From NCBI RefSeq assembly GCF_001559595.1, contig NZ_LNTY01000034.1, positions 496,001 to 560,000 on the forward strand: a DNA stretch of 64,000 nucleotides, given 5' to 3'. Shown in pieces: positions 51,169-60,157 of this stretch; position 1 is the stretch's first letter, and each line of letters begins with the position of its first letter. The notes beneath the pieces were generated by a model, which ran no database searches, was not told where the DNA came from, and saw only the letters and a program-made list of their open reading frames with translations. The stretch comes from Enterovibrio coralii (GTDB lineage Bacteria > Pseudomonadota > Gammaproteobacteria > Enterobacterales > Vibrionaceae). Both the position numbers and the translations under genes were made by a program.

Positions 51169-53270
51169 TTAGAAGTCGTATTTGGCAGTAATTGCCCAGT
51201 TACGCTTCGGCTGCGTCAGATCTTTGTTTTCCTCGGTCAGGCCGCTAACGTCATTCCAGTTGTAGTACTCTTCATCCGTCAGATTGAAGATACCTGCACG
51301 CAGTGTCAGATCTTTCATCGGCTTGTAGTAAGCCGTTAGGTCGACAACGGTTGCACTTGAGATAGGCAGAATGTCATTGCCATTGATGTCACTGCCGGAC
51401 TTCGAACCCGTGTAGTTAACGGTCAAAGACGAACCCCAGTTATACGCAGAATCGTAGTTCACACCAACAATCGCATTCCAAGGGTTGACGCTGTTGAGTG
51501 GGTTACCGTCACCATCTTCGCCCTCGGTGTAAGCCGCAGCAACGCGTGAGCTGAAGCTTTAACCGGTAAAATGTGGTCCCAAGACAAGGAGTTTGAGAAC
51601 TCGACGCCTTTGATTTCTGCTTTACCGATATTCACTGACTTGAACACAGCAGGGTCTACGACCGGAGTGAAGCCGCCGGACACTTGCTGTCTTTCAATAA
51701 AGTTTTTGTAATCGCTGTAGAAAATGGCGAATTCGCTGTTTGATGTATTCGTGTTGTGGCGCCAGCCCAGCTCATACGAAACACTTTCTTCCGCCTTCAG
51801 ATCTGGGTTTGGTTTAAACACATATCCATGTGTTGGGTTACCGAACGAGTAGTAAAGCTCTTGGAAATCTGGTGCGCGGAAACCCTGGCTCACTTGCGCA
51901 AACAGACGGTGTTCTTCCGTTAACGCATACACAGTGCCGAGTCGCGCGGTAAACGCAGAATCAGAAAACTTGGTGTATTCGTCTTCCGCGTTTTGGCTTG
52001 GGTTTTCACTCGCATCACCTGGGTCAGTTTCAAAGCTGTCGAAGCGAATACCCGGTGTGACGATCCATTTTCCTACAGACATTTCATCTTGTAAGAAGAA
52101 ACCATATCGACGCTCAGATGCCGAAGGCACGTAAAAGATCTGCTGGTCTGAACCGACAGAGTTGTATTCATTGTTGGTGTTTTTGATGTCTTTATCAGCC
52201 AAAGAAGCACCATAGACCAAGTAATGCTCAACATTTCCCGTCGTCAGCAGCTTATCGAATTGAACATCAAACTGGTAACCTTCATCGGAATAGACGTAGT
52301 CTTTGCGTTGTTGGTTCGTCGTGGTTGAGTTGAAGCGGTTTGTCTCGCTGTTTTCATCTTTGCTTAGCCAATCGAATTGCCAAGTCAGCGTGTCTACTGC
52401 AGCAACATTCACATCCCAGATATGCTTAATACCGAGTTGATATTGTTTGGTGTGGTCGTTACCGGTGGCATTGGTGTAGGTTTGTCCACGGACTACAGAA
52501 TCAGCGATATCAATGTCGTTGTCTTTATTGATGTAACTGCCATTGAATTCTAAACGATGGTCTTCATTTACTTGATATTGCAGCTTCAGCAGCAAGTTAT
52601 CTGCGGCGGTGTCTTGTTGTTCTGGATCTCCAAAGTTTCGCACTTCTTCGCCATCTCGACGCGTGTACGCCACCAACGTCTCGAGATCGCCAATGCGGTT
52701 AGCAAGAGCAACAGATTCGCTAAAGGTTTTGTCCGCAGAAGAGTAATTAAACTTCGCGTGACCGCCAACGTCGCCATCTTTGAGGAAGTCAGATGGGTCT
52801 TTGGTATCAAAAGCGACAATGCCACCAATGGCATCAGAGCCGTGAAGTGACGATGCTGCGCCTTTTACGACTTCAACTGCTTTCAACAAATCGGTGTCGA
52901 CATCAACGCGTGCAGAGTTAATGAAGGTATTGCCAGACTCGAATTGGTTACCCATGGATACGCCATCGACAAGCACCTTGATGCGGTTGCCTTCGATACC
53001 GCGAATATTAATGCTTTGAACACCTTGGCGGCTATTGGTTTCGACAGTCACACCTGGGGTGTATTTAAACAGGTCTTCCAAGCCAGTGATCATTTCGCTT
53101 TCAATTTCTTGTTCACCGATGACGGTGACAGAAGCTGCTGTATCTTGAATTTCCGTGTTTGTACGTGTCGCTGTGACTACAACCTCATCGAAGGTGTAGG
53201 ATTCATTTGCCGAAACTCCCGAAGAAAGGGTCAACAGAATGGATGCCGAGAGGAATGACTTTTTACGCAT
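51169..53270 (-). CDS. TonB-dependent haem/haemoglobin-type outer membrane receptor (one frame break)
   Basis: Outer-membrane active transporter. Signal peptide (KKSFLSASILLTLSSGVSA), TonB box-like FDEVVVTATR, plug domain (INIRGIEGNRIKVLVDGV, VEVVKGAASSLHGSDAIGG), then a beta-barrel with FRAPDFQELYYSFGNP and KPNPDLKAEESVSYELG, close to the FRAP and NPNL motifs of haem receptors such as HutA, ending in YDF. The frame breaks at 51558-51560: one extra T on plus (AAAA on coding) joins LPVK to SFSSRVAAAYTEGEDGDGNP, giving about 700 residues. A Fur-box palindrome lies upstream. Haem as ligand is inferred; no tonB or haem ABC genes are nearby. Confidence 0.88.
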
Positions 53271-53653
53271 TTAATTTACCGCCTTTAATCCGTGTTAAGC
53301 ACTAAAACTTGCAACATGTTAATTAATGCAAATGATAATTGCTATCATTATCGTTACCATTTATCGATGTTTAGTGCGCAGAGATTAAAGTGGTTTTTGT
53401 TTTAAAGTTTTTATATCAGTGGCTTATGTCATATTTTTTGAGGTGGCATAAATTCATCACATCTCTCATAATTGAGATCTACGTCAAAGTTATTTCGACT
53501 TAAACGTGACCAATCCCTAGATAACAACGCTTTTTGTGATGTCAATCGCTGAGCTGTCACTGCCCTTGGCACCAGAGAGGAAAACGGAGAAAAGAAGGGA
53601 TAAATGGTGTGAGAGGGTTAGGGGGAGAGTTTGTCTCTCCTGAAGGCAATAGG
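53271..53653. promoter_or_regulatory. Region between the receptor and the response regulator
   Basis: The receptor side holds the Fur box (53331-53353) and promoter. The other half, downstream of the response regulator, contains only a 6-bp stem GGAGAG/CTCTCC (53624-53640) without T-run. Nothing coding is seen. Confidence 0.6.
53331..53353. promoter_or_regulatory. Fur box upstream of the TonB receptor
   Basis: The palindrome ATGATA-ATTGC-TATCAT with flanking AA and TATC resembles the Fur consensus GATAATGATAATCATTATC. It lies about 60 bp upstream of the receptor start, fitting iron-repressed expression. Confidence 0.85.
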
Positions 53654-54265
53654 TCAAAGCTTGTTTTGTTGGATGAGGTGGCTAAGACGAAGCACTAAAT
53701 CTGCAACATTGGTTGCTTCGAATTTCTTCATCATATTGGCGCGGTGTACTTCAATCGTTCGCAGTGACACACACAAGGTTTTCGCCATTTGTTGGTTAGT
53801 TTGGCCTTTCAGTACTTCTTTTAGCACCGACTTTTCGCGCTCTGTTAGGCTGTAGTACTTATTCTCTACACTCACATGACTCGTACGCAGAAAGGACGTA
53901 GAAAGGGCCTTTTCAATGGCGTTGACTAGCTTTTCACCATCAACGGGTTTTTGAAAGAAATCGACCGCACCTTCTTTCAATGCATCAACGGCCATAGGTA
54001 CGTCACCATGTCCTGTCAGGTAAATAATCGACAAAGGACTGCGTGTTTCATTTAGCACTGCATGCAATTCTTGCCCACGCATTTCTGGCATACGGCTGTC
54101 CAACACTAAGCAGCCGGGGGATGCCGTATCAACACCCTCAAGAAAAGACTTGGCAGACGGAAAGTCCTGAATGGTCAGGCCAAAGCTTTCGAGCATAAAT
54201 ACCAATGATTCTCTTACCGAATCCTCGTCGTCAACGAGGTAAATAGGGCCGTTTGTTACGCTCAT
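53654..54265 (-). CDS. TtrR/ThsR-like response regulator
   Basis: The 203-residue protein has a receiver domain (VDDEDS, phosphoacceptor Asp56 in CLVLDSRMPEM, YLTGHGDVPMAV, Lys in FFQKPVD) and a LuxR-type helix-turn-helix (LTEREKSVLKEVLKGQTNQQMAKTLCVSLRTIEVHRANMMKKF). The start overlaps the sensor stop by 4 nt. It belongs to the FixJ/TtrR group used with PhnD-domain sensors. A 20-bp palindrome in the divergent promoter at 56168-56187 is its likely target. Confidence 0.88.
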   Translation of the reverse strand: MSVTNGPIYLVDDEDSVRESLVFMLESFGLTIQDFPSAKSFLEGVDTASPGCLVLDSRMPEMRGQELHAVLNETRSPLSIIYLTGHGDVPMAVDALKEGAVDFFQKPVDGEKLVNAIEKALSTSFLRTSHVSVENKYYSLTEREKSVLKEVLKGQTNQQMAKTLCVSLRTIEVHRANMMKKFEATNVADLVLRLSHLIQQNKL

Positions 54266-56076
54266 TCTACTTCTTCTCGCTTAATTGGAATCACGACAGT
54301 GACCTCACATCCATGAGGCTTTAACGCTTGCATAATCAGGTGGCCTTTGTGAGCTTCAATCACTTCACGACAGATAGGGAGACCCAAACCAAGTCCGTCG
54401 TCTTTTGTGGTGTAAAACGGACGTTTCACTTCGGCTTCGCTGGCGGCTAAGCCGATGCCATTGTCCTGAACGCGAATGACGATTTCGTTTAGGCCGTAGA
54501 GCATTTCCACGTTTACGGTCGGTGCTTTATCGCGGGCGGTATTCTCTAAGCACGCGTCTTTTGCATTGCGCAGCAGGTTTAGCATGACTTGCTGCATACC
54601 AATGATGTCGAATTGTCCCTGTTGAGGGACACCATCAATGCTCAGTTCAAGGTGTATGTTCTTCGCTTTAAAGTCATATTCAATAAGCGCAATAGACTCG
54701 CGGACAAACTCTGCAGGGTCACACGTGACATAGTCTGTTGGCGTTTGTTTAATGAGTCCGCGAAGACGTTGAATAATGCCGCTGGCGACGGTAACTTGGT
54801 GCTGAATTTTACCCAGTACAGGCGCGAGTTCATCGGGACTCATGCCTTGATCGAGTCGTCGAATGACACCCTCTGAATAGTTTTTGATGGTGGAAAGTGG
54901 CTGATTGATTTCATGGGCGATGCTGCTGCCAAGCTCACTCACAATCATGGTGCGCTGCGCGTGCTCAAGCATGGAGTTGCGCTCTTTCAACTCGAACATG
55001 GTGCGTTCGAGTTGTCGTTTGCTGCGATTGAAGTGGTATTCCACCCAAACGTGGTAAATGCTCATCATCAGCACAACAAACACACAGGCGAAAGCCACTA
55101 ACTTGTTGCTCTCTAGCCATTGGTACAGCATTTCCTGTCTGCTTTTTTGCAGCGGATGAATATCCAAGTGTTTGAATACTTTATCGACCGAAACGGGACT
55201 GGCAGGCATTGTCCAGCCGACGTTTCCTGCAGCAATCGCAGCTTCAGCGTCGCTTGGCATGGCAAGGAGTGCTTGCGTCACTTTCTTGCCAATCTCGTTG
55301 GATGCACGTTCTGTTTTGGCAAACGTCCAGTTTGGATAGACACCGGTGGACACATCACACACAGAGTCATAGGGATTGCGGCGCTCTAACACACGCACAT
55401 CGGTGCGGTTGATGAGTCCTTCTTTGGTCATGTTTTCAAGCGTACAGGCGGGCACGATTGCCACATCTAGGTCGCGGCTCACCACGTCGTGAAGCAGTTT
55501 GTCTGTCGGTGGCCCCGTAAACTTTATGTTCTCGTAAAAGTCTGCGTTGAAGTAACGGCGTTTATCGAGTTCGTAGCGGAAAGCGAGGAAACCGCCGAAC
55601 GCTTTGGCGGACACGGCAGCAATGTTCGCGTGCTTAATGTCTCGCAGGTAGAAATACGGCGAGTCTTTGTGAACGACAACCACAGAAGCGATTGAGTGAG
55701 TGGTATTGGCACTGTATGGAGTGCGCTGGGTTGCCAACCAATTGAGTTGGTATTCACGTGCAATACGTGTCGCTTGACCGGGGCTGGTTAAGAGAAAATC
55801 CAGCTGGTTGTGCTTGAAGGCATCATCTAGCTCGTCAAAGTCATAGGTATGAAGGTCGAAGTACACCCCTGGAATTTCTTGGGCGAGCCAATCCAGCGTC
55901 GGCTGCCACGCTTTTTTTGCATGTTCGTTGCCACGCAATGCCAGTACACCAACGTCATAGTGTTGCATAGGCTCAGCTTGTACCGGACAAACGCAAATAC
56001 AACAGAGCGTGATGATTGAGAAGAAAGCCGCTTTTATGGCGACAAGCGGTGTTAAGCGCATGAAATACTGTGACAA
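54262..56076 (-). CDS. TtrS/ThsS-like sensor kinase with periplasmic PhnD-type domain
   Basis: The 604-residue protein has a signal/first helix (about 10-35), a periplasmic PhnD-like solute-binding domain (about 36-300, DVGVLALRGNEHAKKAWQPTL, DFLLTSPGQA, VSAKAFGGFLAFRYEL, DVAIVPACTLENM), a second helix (about 325-345), then HisKA with SSIAHEINQPLSTIKNY (His near 388) and an ATPase domain with NLLRNAKDACLE, DNGIGL and DDGLGLGLPICREV. This layout is that of TtrS (tetrathionate) and ThsS (thiosulfate). No ttrABC or phsABC is adjacent; instead a rhodanese operon is divergent, so the ligand is probably a sulfur anion but is not proven. Confidence 0.88.
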   Translation of the reverse strand: MSQYFMRLTPLVAIKAAFFSIITLCCICVCPVQAEPMQHYDVGVLALRGNEHAKKAWQPTLDWLAQEIPGVYFDLHTYDFDELDDAFKHNQLDFLLTSPGQATRIAREYQLNWLATQRTPYSANTTHSIASVVVVHKDSPYFYLRDIKHANIAAVSAKAFGGFLAFRYELDKRRYFNADFYENIKFTGPPTDKLLHDVVSRDLDVAIVPACTLENMTKEGLINRTDVRVLERRNPYDSVCDVSTGVYPNWTFAKTERASNEIGKKVTQALLAMPSDAEAAIAAGNVGWTMPASPVSVDKVFKHLDIHPLQKSRQEMLYQWLESNKLVAFACVFVVLMMSIYHVWVEYHFNRSKRQLERTMFELKERNSMLEHAQRTMIVSELGSSIAHEINQPLSTIKNYSEGVIRRLDQGMSPDELAPVLGKIQHQVTVASGIIQRLRGLIKQTPTDYVTCDPAEFVRESIALIEYDFKAKNIHLELSIDGVPQQGQFDIIGMQQVMLNLLRNAKDACLENTARDKAPTVNVEMLYGLNEIVIRVQDNGIGLAASEAEVKRPFYTTKDDGLGLGLPICREVIEAHKGHLIMQALKPHGCEVTVVIPIKREEVE

Positions 56077-56167
56077 AGGGGTACTGCTAAAATCCTAAAC
56101 TGACAGGCGCGCATAATAACTGAAAAGACCACATTTAATATGGTGCTTTAGATCAAACTTTTGAACT

Positions 56168-56187
56168 TATTGTGGTAAACCACAATA
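56168..56187. promoter_or_regulatory. Palindrome TATTGTGG-N4-CCACAATA in the divergent sensor/rhodanese promoter
   Basis: Perfect 8-bp arms around TAAA, about 90 bp before the sensor gene start and 185 bp before the rhodanese start. Position and symmetry make it a good candidate binding site for the TtrR-like regulator; no published site was used for comparison. Confidence 0.65.
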
Positions 56188-56371
56188 TCTACTGTCTCTC
56201 CCTTATCACACAATCCGTGCCACAGGCTCAGAGCAGCCTATTTGCGGTTTTTTAGTGTGATGTTTCGCAGGCACCAACAAATAAAAATAAAGCCAGTACG
56301 CCAACCTCACACCTTCGATTTCAATTTGCCCATTGATGGGCGCAAACTTTAAACAAAATTGGAACTAAGCA

Positions 56372-57358
56372 ATGAAGAAATCGACTGTTGCAATCGGCGT
56401 GGTTGCGGCGGTGTTGGCGGGTGGCTATGTCGCTTACAACACCATGTTTGGCGCAGAAGCAGTGCAAGTAAGTGCTGAAGCGTTGGACAAGAAATTCGCA
56501 GAATATTCAAACCCAGAAGCGTTCGTTTCTGCTCAAGAACTGAAAAGCCTGATGGACAAAGGCGAGAACGTGGTGGTTATCGGCGCACTAAACCCAGTGA
56601 AGCCTGATGCACCAATTTCTGGTTCTTTCTCAATGTGGCGCGGTGACTACTCAGCAGCGGAAGGCGAGTACGATTTCGACGGCATGCGCAACTCTGTCGA
56701 AGACATGGAAGCACTGCTGAGCAAGTTCGGTGCGAACACTGACACCACTATCGTTGTATACGCCGCGAACGCGCACCACGATGCAGCACGTCTGTTCTGG
56801 CAAATCAAAAACCTTGGTCACGACAATGTTCGCTACCTAGACGGTGGTCTGAACGCTTGGATTGGCGAAGGCTACCCAACGGGCAATGCAAACCCAACCG
56901 TTGCAGCAACGGATTACGATGCACCAGCACCACAAGTTGAAACGTCTGCTCTGGCAACGTTGGACATGGTTCTGGCGGCACAAAACTCTCAAGATTGGGT
57001 GATCATCGACACCCGCGGTCAGGAAGAATTTGACGGCACAACCACCGTTGGCGGTGCGTTTGGCCCTGGCACAATTCCTGGCAGTGTTCACATCAACTGG
57101 ACGAAAGCACTGAATGCCGACACTACGCTGAAATCAGCAGAAGAGCTGCAAGCTCTGTACGGCGATGTCATCAAAGACAAAAAAGTGATTGCGTACTGCC
57201 AATCTGGCGTTCGTTCAGCACACACCATGATGGTTCTGGAAGAAGTTCTGGGTGCACAAGACGTCTACAACTACGACGGTTCTTGGATTGAGTACAGCTA
57301 TGCCCACTACGAACAAAAACGCGAAGACGTAAACGTTCAGAACGGCACCAAAGGCTAA
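56372..57358 (+). CDS. Exported tandem rhodanese (thiosulfate sulfurtransferase-like, YnjE-related)
   Basis: Sulfane-sulfur transferase facing the periplasm. Residues 1-27 form a signal or membrane anchor (AIGVVAAVLAGGYVAYNTMFG) with no lipobox Cys. Two rhodanese domains follow: the first (about 45-175) has YAANAHHDAARLFW where the catalytic loop should be and lacks the Cys; the second (about 190-310) has IIDTRGQEEFDG and YCQSGVRSAHT with catalytic Cys276. A silent first domain and active last domain is common in tandem rhodaneses. It is first in a run continuing with the GltD-like, CCG, VTT and ABC genes; E. coli ynjE also neighbours ynjBCD. Confidence 0.88.
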   Translation: MKKSTVAIGVVAAVLAGGYVAYNTMFGAEAVQVSAEALDKKFAEYSNPEAFVSAQELKSLMDKGENVVVIGALNPVKPDAPISGSFSMWRGDYSAAEGEYDFDGMRNSVEDMEALLSKFGANTDTTIVVYAANAHHDAARLFWQIKNLGHDNVRYLDGGLNAWIGEGYPTGNANPTVAATDYDAPAPQVETSALATLDMVLAAQNSQDWVIIDTRGQEEFDGTTTVGGAFGPGTIPGSVHINWTKALNADTTLKSAEELQALYGDVIKDKKVIAYCQSGVRSAHTMMVLEEVLGAQDVYNYDGSWIEYSYAHYEQKREDVNVQNGTKG

Positions 57359-57379
57359 TCACCGATTCGCAGATAAAAC

Positions 57380-57402
57380 GGGCGTAGAAGAGCGCTACGC
57401 CC
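57380..57402 (+). repeat. Hairpin after the rhodanese gene
   Basis: GGGCGTAG / CTACGCCC, 8-bp perfect stem, 7-nt loop, 22 nt after the stop. No T-run, so probably an operon-internal stability element. Confidence 0.6.
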
Positions 57403-57451
57403 ATGCAGAATCGGCCCAAAAGAATTACAAAAAACTGGAACTATAAAAACA

Positions 57452-59236
57452 ATGAACAATGTCATTTTTAGCCAAAAGCTAGTCGACATGGCGCAAAACG
57501 TCGTCGACGGCTGCATGGGCGATGCCGATCCGGCGTGTCAAACAGCTTGTCCAATGCACACTGATGTTAAGCAGTACGTGCGTCTGGCAGGTGAAGGTAA
57601 ATATCAGGAAGCGTTGGACGTTATTCGCGGCAAACTTTTCCTTCCTCAAACACTGGGTCGCATTTGTGCGCACCCATGTGAAGCGGCGTGTCGCCGTCAG
57701 ACCGAATACGGTCAAGCAATCAGCGTTGCGGGTATCAAACGCTTTGTTGCTGAGAAAATGGATAACCAAGAAAACTGGGATCTGGCTATTCTGAACCCAA
57801 CTGGCAAGAAAATCGCGATCGTGGGTGCAGGCCCTGCGGGTGCTCAAGCTGCAATCGAGCTGCGCCGCAAAGGTCACGAGGTTACCATTTTCGAAAAGCT
57901 GGACGTTTACGGCGGCATGATGCGTGTCGGTATCCCTGAGTACCGTCTACCACGCAACGTGATCGATTTTGAATACAGCTACCTGAACTTGCTGGGTATT
58001 GAAACCAAGTTCGGCGTAGAAATCGGTAAAGACATTTCTTTCGAAGAACTGCGTAACACTCACGATGCTGTCGTACTGGCGCACGGTGCACACGTAGGTT
58101 CAATCATTCCTCTTCCAGGTCACAAAGCAGATGGCGTGTTCTCTGCGGTTGAGTACCTGAAAGAAATCTCTGAAACCCGCGCGTTCCCGCGTGCAGGTAA
58201 GCGTGTCATGGTCATCGGCGGCGGTGACGTTGCGATGGACTGTGCACGTTCTTCATGGCGTATCGGTTGTGACGAAGTTTACCAGTGTTCACTGGAGTCA
58301 ATGGAAAACCTGCCAGCTAGCCATGTAGAAATCGAAGAATCACTGGAAGAAGAAGTGGTATTCAACGCAGGTTGGGGCCCAGTGTCTATCGAAGAAAAAG
58401 ACGGCAAAGTGGTGTCAATCACCCTGAAGCGCGTTCTGTCTATCTTCGATGAGAACGGTAATTTCTCTCCAAGCTACAGCGACGAAACGCGCACCATTGA
58501 AGTGGATACCGTGGTATTCGCGACAGGTCAGATCGTTGCAGACATCACTGGTGGTGCGCTAGAGCAAACCCGCGGTGGTCGTTACGTTGTAGACAAAAAC
58601 ACCCTGGCAACGTCGATGGAAGGCGTGTACGTAGCGGGTGACGCGGCTGGCGGTAACATTGTTATCGAAGCAATGGCTCTGGGCCGTAAAGCGGCAATGA
58701 GCATCGAGCGTCAATTCGCAGGTCGTCCTTTGGATGAAGGCCGCGATTTCGTTGAAGAGTACAGCTACAAGTCTCGTCTGGACATTCCACTGCCAAAAGG
58801 CACCACAGACGTTCCTCGCTTGCACGGTGAGCTGCGTGATGCAGAAGTGCGTAAACGCGACTTCGCGCAAGTAGACCTTGGCTTCACTCAAGAGCAAATC
58901 AAGCAAGAATCAGCGCGCTGCCTGCAGTGTACCTGCAAGCTGTGTATGAAAGAGTGCATCATGATGAACGACTTCGGCGACTGTCCGAAGACCCTGTTCG
59001 GTGACTTTGTGAACAACAAAGAGATGGATCCGCTGCTGGCTTACTCATGTAACGCTTGTGACCAGTGCACCATCGTTTGTCCGAAAGATTACCCAATGAA
59101 GGATATCTTCCTGGGTGCGCGTATCGACTTTGTTAACGCCAACAACGGTGAATCACCAATGAAAGGCCACAAAGCAATCAACATGCACCAGAAACTGGGC
59201 TTCTCTAAGTTCTTCACTATGCTAAACGCGCGGTAA
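57452..59236 (+). CDS. GltD-like NAD(P)H oxidoreductase with extra C-terminal iron-sulfur domain
   Basis: The 594-residue protein starts with the Cys-rich domain seen in glutamate synthase small subunits (CMGDADPACQTACPMH, RICAHPCEAACRR), followed by FAD (IVGAGPAGAQAA near 121) and NAD(P) (VIGGGDVAMDCARSS near 252) folds and GVYVAGDAAGG. Unlike GltD it has a C-terminal ferredoxin-like part with CLQCTCKLCMKEC near 489 and CNACDQCTIVCP near 533. No glutamate synthase large subunit is present. With the CCG protein 7 nt downstream it probably forms an electron-bifurcating or disulfide-reducing unit like HdrABC-type systems; the acceptor is unknown. Confidence 0.88.
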   Translation: MNNVIFSQKLVDMAQNVVDGCMGDADPACQTACPMHTDVKQYVRLAGEGKYQEALDVIRGKLFLPQTLGRICAHPCEAACRRQTEYGQAISVAGIKRFVAEKMDNQENWDLAILNPTGKKIAIVGAGPAGAQAAIELRRKGHEVTIFEKLDVYGGMMRVGIPEYRLPRNVIDFEYSYLNLLGIETKFGVEIGKDISFEELRNTHDAVVLAHGAHVGSIIPLPGHKADGVFSAVEYLKEISETRAFPRAGKRVMVIGGGDVAMDCARSSWRIGCDEVYQCSLESMENLPASHVEIEESLEEEVVFNAGWGPVSIEEKDGKVVSITLKRVLSIFDENGNFSPSYSDETRTIEVDTVVFATGQIVADITGGALEQTRGGRYVVDKNTLATSMEGVYVAGDAAGGNIVIEAMALGRKAAMSIERQFAGRPLDEGRDFVEEYSYKSRLDIPLPKGTTDVPRLHGELRDAEVRKRDFAQVDLGFTQEQIKQESARCLQCTCKLCMKECIMMNDFGDCPKTLFGDFVNNKEMDPLLAYSCNACDQCTIVCPKDYPMKDIFLGARIDFVNANNGESPMKGHKAINMHQKLGFSKFFTMLNAR

Positions 59237-59243
59237 CCAAATA

Positions 59244-59933
59244 ATGAGCAACAAAGTATTCATGCCAGGCTGTAGCCTGCCATCTTATTCGCCAGAAGGT
59301 GTGGCGGCGATTGCACAACACCTGAAAAACGTTTTCCCAGAAATGGGAGCAGTACAAAAGTGCTGTGGTAAGCCTACCGCTGCGATTGGCCAGTACGACA
59401 AGTTCAAAGAGCGTTACGGCCAGCTTCAAGCTGACTTCGACAAGCTAGAAGCTGAGGAAGTTATCGTGGCGTGCCAAAGCTGCTACGGCATGATCAAGAA
59501 ATCTGGTGGCACGCAAAAGCCTGTTTCTCTGTGGAAACTGCTGCCAGAAATCGGTCTGCCACCTGAGCTGGTAGGTAAAGCAAAAGACAGTGATGTGGTT
59601 TTCACCATTCACGATTCTTGCTCAACCCGTTACGAGCGTGAACTGCAAGACGGTATCCGTTGGATCCTGAACGAACTGGGCTACAAAACGGCTGAACCTG
59701 AGCACACTCGTGAAAACACACGCTGCTGTGGTTTCGGTGGCATGGTTGTTCCTGCAAACCCAGGTGTTGCTACCCGTGTTGTTCAGCGTCGCGTTGATGA
59801 ATTCGAAACTGACTTTGTTGTTGTTTACTGCTCGGCATGTCGCGCATCCATGATGGGTGTGGGCACTAAGTCTTGGCACATTCTGGATCTGGTCTTCGGC
59901 CCTGTTGTTATGCAAAACAGCGAGCACCAGTGA
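59244..59933 (+). CDS. HdrB-like CCG-domain protein
   Basis: The 229-residue protein has two cysteine-rich CCG units: GCSLPSY...QKCCGKPTA...ACQSCYG and HDSCSTRY...RCCGFGGM...YCSACRA. In heterodisulfide reductase subunit B such units hold noncubane [4Fe-4S] clusters that cleave disulfides; related proteins include GlpC and LldE. Only 7 nt separate it from the GltD-like gene, so the two are very likely partners. A sulfur-sulfur bond as substrate would fit the rhodanese upstream; this is inference. Confidence 0.88.
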   Translation: MSNKVFMPGCSLPSYSPEGVAAIAQHLKNVFPEMGAVQKCCGKPTAAIGQYDKFKERYGQLQADFDKLEAEEVIVACQSCYGMIKKSGGTQKPVSLWKLLPEIGLPPELVGKAKDSDVVFTIHDSCSTRYERELQDGIRWILNELGYKTAEPEHTRENTRCCGFGGMVVPANPGVATRVVQRRVDEFETDFVVVYCSACRASMMGVGTKSWHILDLVFGPVVMQNSEHQ

Positions 59934-60016
59934 ACGTGTTGGCTAGCCCTGCGAAAGCGTGGTTCAACCGCTACAAGTCAAAAGCTGGCCTGATCAAGTG
60001 CATGTCAGTGTGATTT

Positions 60017-60099
60017 AAAGAAGTCGCTGAGCGGAAAACTCATACGCACTATGACTGAGCCGCGGTTGTCTCCCGTGGCTCACCTCAGCGCGCTTCTTT
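60017..60099 (+). ncRNA. Candidate structured RNA element between the CCG and VTT genes
   Basis: An outer helix pairs AAAGAAG-CGCTGAG (60017-60031) with CTCAGCG-CTTCTTT (60084-60099), 14 bp with a small bulge. Inside, TGAGCCGCGG (60056-60065) pairs with CCGTGGCTCA (60073-60082), 10 bp with one G-T pair, and TCAT/ATGA (near 60040-60054) may form a third short arm, giving a branched fold. It lies in a 224-nt gap within the operon. It could be a riboregulator, processing signal or small RNA. No known family was recognised. Confidence 0.5.
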
Positions 60100-60157
60100 A
60101 CCCCTTTAGCGAAGGCTAACGGGAAGAAAGAATTTCAAAACTTTTCAGGAAATCATC

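Noticed and set aside
53654..56076. Classical tetrathionate respiration locus (ttr)
   Set aside because: No ttrA, ttrB or ttrC gene is adjacent; the DMSO reductase at 2.6-6.5 kb has clear DmsA motifs and is far away.
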